Positions 55,022 through 64,000 of a DNA stretch of 64,000 nucleotides are shown in pieces (within the stretch, counting starts at the first letter, position 1; each line of letters begins with the position of its first letter). The DNA is taken from the NCBI RefSeq assembly GCF_013778505.1, contig NZ_JAAOWU010000003.1, positions 1 through 64,000 of the forward strand. The letters are read 5' to 3'. This DNA is from Pseudomonas sivasensis (GTDB lineage: Bacteria > Pseudomonadota > Gammaproteobacteria > Pseudomonadales > Pseudomonadaceae). Position numbers and translations under genes: made by a program. A model generated the notes under the pieces. It was not told the DNA's origin, did no database searches, and was given only the letters and a program-made list of their open reading frames with translations.

Positions 55022-58000
55022 TTACGGCGCGGGCGTCAGTTGTACCTGGGCGCGTACGGCGTCGATCAAGGTGGTCTGGTAGAGGAAGCGCTGCTGCGCC
55101 ATGCCCCAGCGATCGATGTAGAACAGGCCCTGGTCATCGACCTGGATCGGGGTCGAGACGATTTCGCCGCTGCGGGATTTGTGCAGCAGGTTGCTTTCGG
55201 CCATTGACGGGTGTTCGACCAGAAAGTGGCCGGACACTTTCAGTCGGGTGCGGTCCAGCGGTACGAATGCGGCAGGCTCACGCATGCCAGCCACGCCGAC
55301 CTTTAGCGTGAAGTCGCTGCGCAGTGCCGTCCAGCGGGTTTCCAGACCTGTCTCCCAGCGGCCGGGGCGGATGGGGGACGACAGGTTGGGCGCAGCATCG
55401 CGGATATGCAGGCTGGCGGCGCCTTGCAGCTCGGCCAGGCCGGGCACTTGCAGGTTGGTGTTGGTGTGGGCGCTGCCGATGAACGCCACCCATTTGTGTG
55501 GGCCGTGCGCCGCCTGGTCAGCGTCGATCACCCGTGACGCGAAGTAGCTGAACATCTGATTGCGCGCCTCTGTGTTTGCGCCCTTGACGTGGTAACTGGC
55601 GGTGCAGTCGAGTGCGCGTACACGCAACCCATATTTGTTGGCTTGCTGGATCACTTCGAAGTAGGTGTTAGCCCCACTGTAGAGCGGCATGTGCCCGGCA
55701 TCCTGGCGTTTGAGGTAGTCCTTGAGCGCGGGCGAAAGGCGTTTGGATTGGCGGAAGGCATCCAGCTCGGCCTGGTGCAGGTCGGTGAGCAAATGTTCGA
55801 CGTACAGCGTGTCGAACTTGAGCGCCTTGAGTTGCTTCATGTGTTTGATCAGGAACGCCTTGCTCGTCTGCGCGCTGTGGGCCTCGCCGATGACCAGCCC
55901 CGCCAGCCGGCTTTCGCTGACAGCGCGCAGAAACGGTTCCGGCTGCGTCTGCCCGCTGAGTCGCGACAGTTCCGGGCGAGCCGGCAGGGTGTGCTGGCTG
56001 AAGTACTGCTGTGCATCTTGGGTCAGACGCTCCCGCGTTTTCTTGAACACTGAAAACGCCTTGCGGTGCTCGGGGGCCGGCAGGAAATGACTGTCCAGGC
56101 CGTGGGACTGGTATGACTGGGTCTGGATGCTTTCGCGCAGGTCCGCAGCGATATCGTAGTCGCTGTAATGCGTGACCGTTGCCGCACCACTCGACGGGGC
56201 TGGGGATTCTACGGTTCGTTCAGGCCCGCGCACGGCCAGGGTGTAATCGGCGGAAGCGTCGCTGGCGTCGATGCGCAAACCCAAGGCATGGTCAGCGCCG
56301 ACATTTTCCACGCGCACAGCAACTGCCTTGTGCAGATCGGCCAAGCCCGGGACTTGATCGGCCGCGCGCATGCGCGCGGGGTCCAACAGGGCAATCCAGC
56401 GCTCATCGGGCAGGGCTTCGCTGTCGCCTTGCAGGACTTTGTGCGAGTAGAAGTTGCGCAACGCGGTGCTGCGCGTTGTGGTGGGTGGGGTGTCGCCGAG
56501 GTTGAGGGCATCATCCAGGTCGTAGCAGGTCGAGGCGTCCAGTGCCTTGATCTTGATGCCTTTGGCCGAAGCCTTGCGTACCAGCGCCACGTAGGAGAAT
56601 TCGGCGTTGTCGGCAAAACCCATTGCCTTGTCGACGAGCTTCAGATGCCGCTCGATGTGCTTCCAGGATTTGCCGCTGTTGAGCTTGTCCAGTTTCAGGC
56701 GAAACACATCACCGGGCAGGTATTCGATGTACAGGCGCTTGAAGCCTTTGTTGAGCAGCGTGTCGATGTTCTCGATAAGCACCTGCTGGCCGACACCGCT
56801 GCCGGGGATGGCGCCAATGATCAGGTTCGGTGCGCGGCTAAATGCGGGGTTATCGGTGAGCGTGGCCAACGATGTCTCCCGCGTTACGGTAGGTACCTCG
56901 GCACGGGGCGCGACGGGCGGCTGCTGGCGGAAAAAGTCCTCGGCGTCGCGGGTCAATTGGCTGACTTGTTGCTGATACACATCGCGCACCGGCTGCAATT
57001 CCCGGGACGCCGCAGCGACGGTGACGTGCGGGTTTTGGTACACCCAGTCACCCTGTTGGCGCAGTTGCGCCGTGAGGTCGGGGTTGAGCACCTGCTCCAG
57101 TTTGTCCGCGTACTGGGCGGGCATCTCGTAGTGCTTGAGCGCGTCGGGGGCCTGCGGGACTTTTTGATACTTCGGCGCGACGCCAGTCACTCCGGTACGG
57201 CGCCATACACCTTGGGCATCCGGTGCGGCGAGGCGGGTGGTGGAGACCAGCTTGCCGGTGACCGGGTCGAGGCGATAGAGCAAATAGCGTCCGATCGGGT
57301 CCGGGGTCTGATGAGCCCAGAGATATTCGCCATTGAACAGCACCGATTGCATCCCCGCAGGCTTGAGTGGCGCGGGTTCCACGGCGCTGATCAACTGCAG
57401 CGTCGGGCTCTGTACGAGGCGCCTTGGGGCCTGGCGCACGGCGAACTGTTGCAAGGTGCCGAGGGCCGGGCGCAGGTCGGTGAACAGCCCGCCGGCGCTG
57501 TTGAGCAGGTAACCCATCAAGTGTTCCAGGGCCTGGGCGTTGTCGCCCTGATGGTAAGCGTGCAGAGCCAGCATGGCGTCCTTGAACGCCAGCGCCAGAC
57601 CGATGCTCAGGCTCAGCACTGGAAAAGGCGCGCTAGCGATGGCGGCAACCCATTCCACACAGGTCCAGGCGATGCCGCTGATCATCTGAGTGCGGTTGAC
57701 GGTAGTCGCGTAAACATCATCAATGGTGCGTTGCAGCTTGAGGTCATACACCTCGCGCCGCAGGTCCTTGATCTGGGTTTGCGCGCGTATCGGGTCATAG
57801 CGCGGCGGGCTGATGCTGGTTTTATCCAGCCCTTCAGGCAACTGGTGCCGGGCGTCCTCCAGGAATGTGCGCACTCGTCCCTGGGACTGCACCGCGACGC
57901 GTTGCACCAGGTAACCGAGCATGCCGGGCAGTTTTTTCAGCAAGTAGTTGAACTGCCTGGCTTCGCGCACGCTGATGCCATCCGGAGCATTGGGGGTGTA

Positions 58001-60739
58001 GAGCAGCGTTGGGTCATCGGCATGGGTGAACAGATAGCAGCCGATCACCCAGTCGCCGTCGATGACCAGGCGGTGGATCCCATGGTCGCGGCGGATGGCC
58101 GGTGCCGTCTCGCCCATCTTCGCAATACTGCGCTCCAGCCATTCCCGGTCGATGGACGCGATATCCCCCTGCAAGTGAGATTCCAGAGCGGCACTGCGCA
58201 ATTGCCATTGAGTAATGGCCAGTGTGGTATCGCGGCGCAGCTTGTAGTCCGGGCTGCCGACGTTCAGTAGGCGTGTCTTGATCTCATCGATGTAGCGCTG
58301 GCCGATCCAGACGCCGGTGACCGAGCGTGCGACTTTTTCGGCGGTCAATGGGCTCAGGTCGATGCCTTCGGGGCCTTTGAAGCGTGCCGAGCGCGAGAAC
58401 TTTTCGTCGAGAAAACCGATGCCATCGGCATAGCCGTCGCGATACAGCTGGGTGTAGTTGATGGGCGCAGCCTTTGCCGACCCCGGTGAGTAGGCCCAAA
58501 CAGTGTCGGGGTCGACATCGTTGCGTGGGCGTCCCAGCAGCTCATTCAGACGGGCGCTCGCCTGCTCATGCAGGTAAGCGCTGAAGCTCGGCACTTGCGC
58601 CTCGGACAACGAATAATCGTTGTAGGCGCGCAGAGCGCCTCTGGTGTCGTCCGCCAGTTTCACTAGGGTTCGCCGCGTGGTCAGCGGCGCAGCACGGAAC
58701 CAGGCGGGCGTGCTGAACTCATCGTCATCCAGGCGCGTGGCCAACACATGGGTGGCCATGGCCTTGAGGCAATCGGCATGGCTGCCGGCGTGTCCGAAGC
58801 TGATTTCGCGGTGTTCCTGGGCGTGAAACTTGTAGCTCAGGCCGCTGAGCACCTGTTTCATCTTGGCCCGAAAGCGCAGGGCGACGCGGCTGATCAGGTA
58901 ATCGGTGAGGGTACCTGGCGGCGATTTGAGGCCATTGTCCAAAGTCCAGCCGAGGATGTGGTTCTGGCAGGCAATTTCACTGTCGAACGCCTGGAACTGT
59001 TGCTCGCGCGGAGCCTGCGGCGTACACAGCAACACGCGGTCGACGGCGCCGCTGGCGTCGCGCCGGAGCAGCACCCACAGGTCTTGCAGTTGGGCCTCGT
59101 GCAGCGCCAGGGTCGTGGCGCTCAGCAATGGATCGCTGCCTTGGCGCACGCGTTGGATCAGTTCGAAATCGTCAGCAGTGAGATGCCCCTGCAGCATTGC
59201 GGTGCAGGCCAGCGCGTTAATTCTGTGGTCGAGCATGGCTTCGATGGCCTGGCACAGCTCGGTCTTGGCATGCAGCTGCTTTTGCAGGTCCCTGAAGTCG
59301 ATACGCGGTTGCAGCGTGCCCATTTGTTGCGCGAGCCAGGCCGGCGTCAGCGCGGCGTAGGTGTCGGGCAGTGGCGCGCCGTCGTAGCTGAGGCTGGTCT
59401 TTTCGAGGAAATCGGAACCGGCGTTTTCATCGTCGGGATGCAGGCCGCGCAAGGCCAATTCGACCAGGTCGCGTTTGTGGCTGTATTCACCGATCGGTGT
59501 GATGGCGCGGCGGGTGGTCACCAGCAAGCGTTGTGGTTCCAGGTCGTGGATATCCAGGTCATCGCTCAGGCGCTCCAGCCATTGGTGGCGTGCCAGGGTG
59601 TACGGCGTGGCCAGGGCGCCGAACAGTTGTTCCAGGCGCTGCCGGGACTGGTCGTAATGCTGCAAGTGTTCGGCGAGTCGTGCGCGTTGGGTATCTGAGG
59701 CGCTGCGGTACCAGTCTGGCGCGCTGTGCCGTAACCATCGGTCGAGCAGCAATTGGGCGCGCCATTGCAGTCGCGCGCCGAGGTCGGGCACGGCGTCGAC
59801 GATGGCCTGCTCCAGCGCATTGATCAGTGCCTGCGCGTCAGTGTGCGGGTTGTCCACCAGGCTCAGGGCGCGGTCGATGTCGGCGCTGCGCTTGGCGATC
59901 AGTTGGTTGTCGAGGTGCTCGAACAGTGGCCGGTCGCTGATCGGGGTCAATGCCAGCGGCCAGATGGCTTGCGGCGTCAGTGCGCGGTAGTCGCTTGCCA
60001 GCAGGCCCATGAAGTGAGCGCGCTCGGCGGCGGCGTCCAGGCGTTGGAACAGATCGCTGTTGAGGTCGGCCAGGGAGGCGAAAAATTCAATCCCGCGCGA
60101 GGGAGTGAACAGTGCCACGCGGCCAACCGGCGTGCTCGATTGAAGCTCGCTTACCACCGGGCTTGAATGTTCGGTCAGCACAAACGCACCGGCCAGTTCG
60201 ATGGTTTGCCCCTGGTATTCAAAGGTCAGTGCATACAGGCCGGGGCGTTGCGTGACGCCCAGTGGTACGCGGTCCAGGATCGCCTGCTCTTGAGGGTGGA
60301 ACAGGCGATCGGCGACCGCGAGTGCGGTTTCGTGGGTCAGTGCGGTGTAGCCGGCTTCAAAGGTCATGAAGGATTTGCGCGCTTTGCCGTCGATCTGCTC
60401 GCGGCTATCCATATCCAGCAATTGCGTGTTGAGCGTGGCCTTGAGCGTGGTCAGCAGGGCCTGACCTTCAGTACTGCGCAGATCGCTGTTGGCCAGGTTC
60501 TGGTACAGCACGCGGCTGTTTGTCAGGAACTGCTGGCGGTAGTTTTCCAGATGGGTATTCAGGCGCTCCAGGTACGCGAGTGGAGGCGACGCCGGCTGCG
60601 TCGGCAGCAGCGGTGCATCGAGGTCGAGCAGGTGATGGCCGATCAAGTTGAGTGAGCCTTTGATCTCGTCAAAGGTCAGGGGTGGGGTGGAAGTGCTCAC
60701 GGGCACAGGCTCCATGCTGAGGATTGGAGCCCTCAGCAT
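55022..60739 (-). CDS. Very large toxin-like protein with tandem Tiki/esterase-like domains
   Basis: About 1905 residues, no signal peptide. The N-terminal half (about 1-1000) resembles the dermonecrotic-toxin-like N-terminal domains (DUF6543 type) of Pseudomonas proteins. A hydrophobic region lies near 1015-1055 (VEWVAAIASAPFPVLSLSIG), possibly for membrane insertion. Two related C-terminal domains follow (about 1295-1500 and 1605-1780). They share IGxx, LYxE, hydrophobic-x-ALD and QVPGLAxL blocks of the Tiki/ChaN/erythromycin-esterase superfamily. The second keeps Glu1619, His1621 and His1758 (VIGEAHSAQ, AFIGSAHTN). The first has Ala, Pro and Arg there (IIGAIPGSG, IALLDPARM). Start is uncertain: ATG 60739, ATG 60715 or GTG 60703. 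No adjacent immunity gene is evident. A host-directed toxin is inferred. Confidence 0.7.
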   Translation of the reverse strand: MLRAPILSMEPVPVSTSTPPLTFDEIKGSLNLIGHHLLDLDAPLLPTQPASPPLAYLERLNTHLENYRQQFLTNSRVLYQNLANSDLRSTEGQALLTTLKATLNTQLLDMDSREQIDGKARKSFMTFEAGYTALTHETALAVADRLFHPQEQAILDRVPLGVTQRPGLYALTFEYQGQTIELAGAFVLTEHSSPVVSELQSSTPVGRVALFTPSRGIEFFASLADLNSDLFQRLDAAAERAHFMGLLASDYRALTPQAIWPLALTPISDRPLFEHLDNQLIAKRSADIDRALSLVDNPHTDAQALINALEQAIVDAVPDLGARLQWRAQLLLDRWLRHSAPDWYRSASDTQRARLAEHLQHYDQSRQRLEQLFGALATPYTLARHQWLERLSDDLDIHDLEPQRLLVTTRRAITPIGEYSHKRDLVELALRGLHPDDENAGSDFLEKTSLSYDGAPLPDTYAALTPAWLAQQMGTLQPRIDFRDLQKQLHAKTELCQAIEAMLDHRINALACTAMLQGHLTADDFELIQRVRQGSDPLLSATTLALHEAQLQDLWVLLRRDASGAVDRVLLCTPQAPREQQFQAFDSEIACQNHILGWTLDNGLKSPPGTLTDYLISRVALRFRAKMKQVLSGLSYKFHAQEHREISFGHAGSHADCLKAMATHVLATRLDDDEFSTPAWFRAAPLTTRRTLVKLADDTRGALRAYNDYSLSEAQVPSFSAYLHEQASARLNELLGRPRNDVDPDTVWAYSPGSAKAAPINYTQLYRDGYADGIGFLDEKFSRSARFKGPEGIDLSPLTAEKVARSVTGVWIGQRYIDEIKTRLLNVGSPDYKLRRDTTLAITQWQLRSAALESHLQGDIASIDREWLERSIAKMGETAPAIRRDHGIHRLVIDGDWVIGCYLFTHADDPTLLYTPNAPDGISVREARQFNYLLKKLPGMLGYLVQRVAVQSQGRVRTFLEDARHQLPEGLDKTSISPPRYDPIRAQTQIKDLRREVYDLKLQRTIDDVYATTVNRTQMISGIAWTCVEWVAAIASAPFPVLSLSIGLALAFKDAMLALHAYHQGDNAQALEHLMGYLLNSAGGLFTDLRPALGTLQQFAVRQAPRRLVQSPTLQLISAVEPAPLKPAGMQSVLFNGEYLWAHQTPDPIGRYLLYRLDPVTGKLVSTTRLAAPDAQGVWRRTGVTGVAPKYQKVPQAPDALKHYEMPAQYADKLEQVLNPDLTAQLRQQGDWVYQNPHVTVAAASRELQPVRDVYQQQVSQLTRDAEDFFRQQPPVAPRAEVPTVTRETSLATLTDNPAFSRAPNLIIGAIPGSGVGQQVLIENIDTLLNKGFKRLYIEYLPGDVFRLKLDKLNSGKSWKHIERHLKLVDKAMGFADNAEFSYVALVRKASAKGIKIKALDASTCYDLDDALNLGDTPPTTTRSTALRNFYSHKVLQGDSEALPDERWIALLDPARMRAADQVPGLADLHKAVAVRVENVGADHALGLRIDASDASADYTLAVRGPERTVESPAPSSGAATVTHYSDYDIAADLRESIQTQSYQSHGLDSHFLPAPEHRKAFSVFKKTRERLTQDAQQYFSQHTLPARPELSRLSGQTQPEPFLRAVSESRLAGLVIGEAHSAQTSKAFLIKHMKQLKALKFDTLYVEHLLTDLHQAELDAFRQSKRLSPALKDYLKRQDAGHMPLYSGANTYFEVIQQANKYGLRVRALDCTASYHVKGANTEARNQMFSYFASRVIDADQAAHGPHKWVAFIGSAHTNTNLQVPGLAELQGAASLHIRDAAPNLSSPIRPGRWETGLETRWTALRSDFTLKVGVAGMREPAAFVPLDRTRLKVSGHFLVEHPSMAESNLLHKSRSGEIVSTPIQVDDQGLFYIDRWGMAQQRFLYQTTLIDAVRAQVQLTPAP

Positions 60740-60777
60740 GGGCACGACCGCCCTGAACAGGGCGGTAGATAGGTAGG

Positions 60778-62484
60778 TCAGGCGCCGGTGCGGACTGGCT
60801 GGCGAGAGGTCAAGGCCTTGAGTGCGGCGCTTAAGCCTTGGGCCTGCTCGCCGACCAGCAGGTGCCACACACCGGCGTCGATCCGGCTGACACCCTGGCA
60901 ACCGAGTGCCGTGAGCTGCGCCTGCGACAGCGCGTTTTCGTCGGCCAGGTGCAGGCGCAGGCGGGTCATGGCCACGCATTCCAACTGCACGACATTGGCC
61001 TGACCGCCCAGCGCATCCAGCCATTGCTGCGCCACGGTCGAGGCAACGTTGCTGGCTTGAGTCGGCGCAGTGGCGATGGCAGGTGATGTGCTGACGGAGG
61101 TCGGCATCGCCAGACGAATCTCATCGGCAATGCTGTCTGCCAGCGGTCCGACCACTACCTGCAAACTGCCGCCGTTGCCCGGCCGCACGATAGCCATCGC
61201 CCCCAGGGCTTTGAGTTCGGCATCCACTGCCTTGTTGCGGTCAACCATGTCCAGGCGCAGGCGAGTGGTGCAGGCGCCGACGCTCAGCAGATTGTCCGCG
61301 CCGCCCAAGGCACTGATGTACGCCGTGGCGCGCTGGTTGTCGCTCATTGCTTCGGCCGGTGCCACTTGGCCGTCTTCACGGCCTGGGGTTTTCAGGTTGA
61401 AGCGGCGAATGCAGTAGCTGAACACCGTGTAGTAGATCGCCGCGTACGCCAGCCCCACTGGCACCACCAGCCAGCCATTGGTGGACTTGCCCCAGCCCAG
61501 CACCATGTCGATAAACCCGCCGGAGAAGGTAAAGCCCAGGTGGATATTCAGCATATTGGTCACGGCCATCGACAGACCGGTGAGCAGCGCATGGATCAGG
61601 TACAGGAACGGCGCGAGAAACATGAATGCGAATTCAATCGGCTCGGTCACGCCGGTGAGAAACGAGGTCAGCGCCATCGATAGGAAGATCCCGCCCATCA
61701 CCTTGCGCCGTTCCGGCAGGGCGTTGCGGTACATCGCCAGGCACGCGGCGGGCAGGCCGAACAGCATCACCGGGAACATGCCGGTCATGAATTGGCCACC
61801 TTTGGGGTCACCGGCAAAATAGCGGGTCAAGTCGCCGGTCACTACGGCGCCGGTGGCCGGGTCGGTGAAGCTGCCGAACACAAACCAGGCCATGTTGTTG
61901 AGGATGTGGTGCAAGCCGGTGACGATCAGCAGGCGGTTGAACACGCCGAACACGAACGCGCCGATGCTGCCGCTTTCCATCAGCAGCACGCCGAAACTGT
62001 TGATGCCGTGCTGGATCGGCGGCCAGATCAGGCCAAAGATCACCCCCAGCCCAACCGCTGAGAACCCGGTGACAATCGGCACGAACCGTCGCCCGCCGAA
62101 GAAGGCCAGGTACTCAGGCAGCTTGATGTCCTTGAAACGGTTATACAGCGCACCGGCCATCAAGCCGCTGGCGATCCCGGCGAGCATGCCCATGTTGATG
62201 CTGGTGTCCATCACCTTGAGGGTAGAGATCATCACCAGGTAGCCAATCGCACCGGCCAGCCCGGCTGTGCCGTTATTGTCGCGGGCAAAGCCCACGGCGA
62301 TACCGATGGCGAAGATCAGCGCCAGGTTGGCGAAGATCGCCTGGCCGGCATCGTGCATCACTGCGATGTTGAGCAGGTCGGTATCGCCCAGGCGCAACAG
62401 CAGGCCGGCAATCGGCAGGATGGCGATAGGCAGCATCAGCGCGCGGCCCAGGCGTTGCAGGCCTTCGATGAACAGTTGGTACAT
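60778..62484 (-). CDS. nagE: N-acetylglucosamine-type PTS EIIC-EIIB-EIIB transporter
   Basis: The 568-residue permease should import and phosphorylate GlcNAc. EIIC (about 1-360) starts YQLFIEGLQRLGRALMLPIA and has HHILNNMAWF and GVTEPIEFAFMFLAP. The first EIIB (about 390-465) has Cys405 in VGACTTRLRLD. A second EIIB-like domain (about 490-560) reads ECVAMTRLRL, with Ala505 where the phosphorylated Cys belongs (a Cys two residues earlier). EIIA is absent and is expected from the adjacent fusion. It follows that gene by 26 bases. Confidence 0.92.
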   Translation of the reverse strand: MYQLFIEGLQRLGRALMLPIAILPIAGLLLRLGDTDLLNIAVMHDAGQAIFANLALIFAIGIAVGFARDNNGTAGLAGAIGYLVMISTLKVMDTSINMGMLAGIASGLMAGALYNRFKDIKLPEYLAFFGGRRFVPIVTGFSAVGLGVIFGLIWPPIQHGINSFGVLLMESGSIGAFVFGVFNRLLIVTGLHHILNNMAWFVFGSFTDPATGAVVTGDLTRYFAGDPKGGQFMTGMFPVMLFGLPAACLAMYRNALPERRKVMGGIFLSMALTSFLTGVTEPIEFAFMFLAPFLYLIHALLTGLSMAVTNMLNIHLGFTFSGGFIDMVLGWGKSTNGWLVVPVGLAYAAIYYTVFSYCIRRFNLKTPGREDGQVAPAEAMSDNQRATAYISALGGADNLLSVGACTTRLRLDMVDRNKAVDAELKALGAMAIVRPGNGGSLQVVVGPLADSIADEIRLAMPTSVSTSPAIATAPTQASNVASTVAQQWLDALGGQANVVQLECVAMTRLRLHLADENALSQAQLTALGCQGVSRIDAGVWHLLVGEQAQGLSAALKALTSRQPVRTGA

Positions 62485-62510
62485 GGCGGGTCTCCTTTTT
62501 CTTGTTGTTG

Positions 62511-64000
62511 TCAGCTCAGCGGCCAGTGGTGTTGACAGGCTTGGCGTACGGCTTTGGCGCTGCTCAGGTCGAGCAGGCTAAGGCTCAGTTGCCGGCATTG
62601 CGCCGCATCCAGGTGGCGGACGCGGTCCTTGATTTCTGCGATTTGCGGCGGGCTCACCGACAGCTCGCTGACCCCCAGGCCGATCAGTGCGGGGGTGGCC
62701 AGCGGGTCGGACGCCAGCGCGCCGCAGACGCCAACCCAGCGCCCATGCTTGGCTGCGCCGTCGCAGGTTTGGGCGATCAGCCGCAGCAGCGCCGGGTGCA
62801 GCGCGTCGACCCGCGCGGCGAGGCCGGCGTGGTCGCGGTCCATGGCCAGGGTGTACTGGGACAGGTCATTGGTGCCGATGGACAGGAAGTCCGCATGTTC
62901 GGCCAGTTGTTCGGCCATCAGCGCGGCGGCGGGAACTTCGATCATCACCCCCAGTTCAGGGCGCTGGGTCAGCTTCAGCTGCGCACACAGTTCATCCAGG
63001 CGCTGGCGGATCTCCAGCAGTTCGTCGACTTCGCTGACCATCGGCAACAGGATGCGGCAGCGCGCCAACGGTGTGAGTTGCAGCAGCGCGCGCAGTTGCT
63101 GGTCGAGCAGTTCGGGACGCACCTGGGCCATGCGAATACCGCGCAGGCCCAAGACCGGGTTGGCTTCGACGGGCAGGGGCAGGTAGTCGAGTTGTTTGTC
63201 GCCGCCCACATCGATGGTGCGGATGATTACCGACTTGTCGCCCATGGCATCCAGCACGGCTTGATAGGCCTGGCGTTGCTCCTGTTCATCCGGCGCGGTG
63301 CGGCGGTCGACAAAGAGGAATTCGGTACGCAGTAGGCCGACACCATCGGCGCCGTTTTCAAACGCTGTCTGGGCTTCGGCGCTGGAGGCAACATTGGCGG
63401 CCACTTCAATGCCTACGCCGTCACTGGTGCGTGCCGGTTGGTGAGCCTGGGCCTGTTGCTGTTGGCGGCGCAGTTTTTGCGCGTCGCGAATCTGGTGCAC
63501 TTGAGCGTGACGGGCTTCGCTGGGCGCCAGTTCCAGGCGGCCGTTGGCGGCGTCCAGCACCACCCGCTGGCCTTGCGGTACGTCGAGGACTTCGCTGCCC
63601 AGCGCGACCACGCAGGGCAGGCCTTTGCCGCGCGCCAGAATCGCCACATGGGAGGTCGCGCCACCTTCGGCCATGCACAGGCCGACGGCCTGCTGCGCGC
63701 TCAGTTGCAGCAAATCCGAGGGCGTCAGTTCATGGGCGCTGACGATGGCGCCAGCGGGTAACTCGAAGTGCCAGGCTTCACCCAGCAATGTGCGCAGCAC
63801 GCGTTGTTGCAGGTCGCGCAGGTCGTTGGCGCGCTCGGCGAACAATGGCTTGCCCAATGCCAGCAGCACTGCGCACTGGGCCTGGATCGCATCGCGCCAG
63901 GCATGGGTGGCGGCGCTGCCTTGCTCGATGGCACCCGTGGCGGCTTCCAGCAGGGTCGGGTCTTCCAGCAGGGCCAGGTGGGCGGCGAAGATGTCTTCTT
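62511..64000 (-). CDS. nagF: PTS EIIA-HPr-EI fusion of the GlcNAc system, 3' part only
   Basis: The visible 496 codons are the Enzyme I part. EDIFAAHLALLEDPTLLE lies at the window edge. CMAEGGATSHVAILARGKG contains the phosphorylated His, and LLRTEFLFVDRRTAPDE and LSIGTNDLSQYTLAMDRD bind PEP. The frame runs off the window, so EIIA and HPr, expected upstream by comparison with the fusion at 46111, are not seen. It should phosphorylate NagE. It is transcribed before nagE on the minus strand. Confidence 0.92.
   Translation of the reverse strand, partial: EDIFAAHLALLEDPTLLEAATGAIEQGSAATHAWRDAIQAQCAVLLALGKPLFAERANDLRDLQQRVLRTLLGEAWHFELPAGAIVSAHELTPSDLLQLSAQQAVGLCMAEGGATSHVAILARGKGLPCVVALGSEVLDVPQGQRVVLDAANGRLELAPSEARHAQVHQIRDAQKLRRQQQQAQAHQPARTSDGVGIEVAANVASSAEAQTAFENGADGVGLLRTEFLFVDRRTAPDEQEQRQAYQAVLDAMGDKSVIIRTIDVGGDKQLDYLPLPVEANPVLGLRGIRMAQVRPELLDQQLRALLQLTPLARCRILLPMVSEVDELLEIRQRLDELCAQLKLTQRPELGVMIEVPAAALMAEQLAEHADFLSIGTNDLSQYTLAMDRDHAGLAARVDALHPALLRLIAQTCDGAAKHGRWVGVCGALASDPLATPALIGLGVSELSVSPPQIAEIKDRVRHLDAAQCRQLSLSLLDLSSAKAVRQACQHHWPLS

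Noticed and set aside
56168..58270. 700-codon plus-strand frame opposite the toxin-like gene
   Set aside because: The minus-strand frame continues for 1905 codons and has alignable duplicated domains; the plus frame shows only a shadow-like His/Gln/Arg-rich composition.
60740..61024. N-terminal extension of the toxin-like frame into nagE
   Set aside because: It overlaps the end of nagE and has shadow-like composition; starts at 60739 or later avoid this.

Overview
The window is a stretch of Pseudomonas chromosome, most like the P. fluorescens group. The evidence is the protein sequences, a block order that from memory runs parallel to the P. aeruginosa PA3824-PA3760 region, and several copies of the inverted GTGGGAG...CTTGCC-type REP elements typical of fluorescent pseudomonads. 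Nearly all of it is core genome at even base composition. It opens at the 3' end of a 5S rRNA gene and closes inside a PTS fusion gene.

Positions 1-1545: end of 5S rRNA with its terminator, a decayed IS3-family element that truncates an isochorismatase-like gene, unrecognised decayed sequence, then tRNA-Leu(CAA). 1654-7061: queA-tgt (queuosine in tRNA) followed by yajC-secD-secF (Sec export accessory complex). 7186-10448: glycine-zipper envelope protein, suhB, trmJ, cysE. 10663-16349: the complete iscRSUA-hscBA-fdx-iscX iron-sulfur operon behind two IscR-like boxes. 16441-25660: ndk, rlmN, pilF, rodZ, ispG, hisS, a YfgM-like gene, bamB and der. The products serve nucleotide balance, rRNA/tRNA modification, type IV pili, cell shape, isoprenoids, outer-membrane assembly and ribosome assembly.

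25695-35958 is more mixed: a delta-60-repeat protein, a methionine-type aminotransferase paired with an omega-amidase-like hydrolase (probable salvage pair), leuA with a candidate leucine-rich leader ORF, an M23 peptidase with xseA, a LysR regulator divergent from a TauE/SafE transporter, and a zinc-ribbon protein of unknown role. guaB-guaA (36063-39190) make GMP.

39416-48929 is accessory: a small membrane protein, an APH(3')-like kinase, then a trehalose system. The system comprises TreR repressor, TreP PTS EIIBC, TreC phosphotrehalase, a LamB-type porin, a EIIA-HPr-EI fusion and a small EIIB-like protein lacking the active-site cysteine. Together they would bring trehalose across the outer membrane, phosphorylate it during inner-membrane uptake and cleave it to glucose and glucose 6-phosphate. 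A strong nested palindrome at 41467-41508 is the probable TreR operator.

48997-64000: mltF divergent from purL, a small NIF3/YqfO-like protein, and a very large (about 1905 aa) toxin-like protein. The toxin-like protein ends in two tandem Tiki/ChaN/erythromycin-esterase-like domains, the first with its catalytic residues replaced. Last come a GlcNAc-type PTS (NagE with two EIIB domains, the second without the phosphorylated cysteine) and the truncated NagF-type fusion. The least explained items are the toxin-like gene, the repeated cysteine-less EIIB theme, the leuA leader ORF, and the ndk promoter whose -10 box lies in the loop of the upstream terminator.
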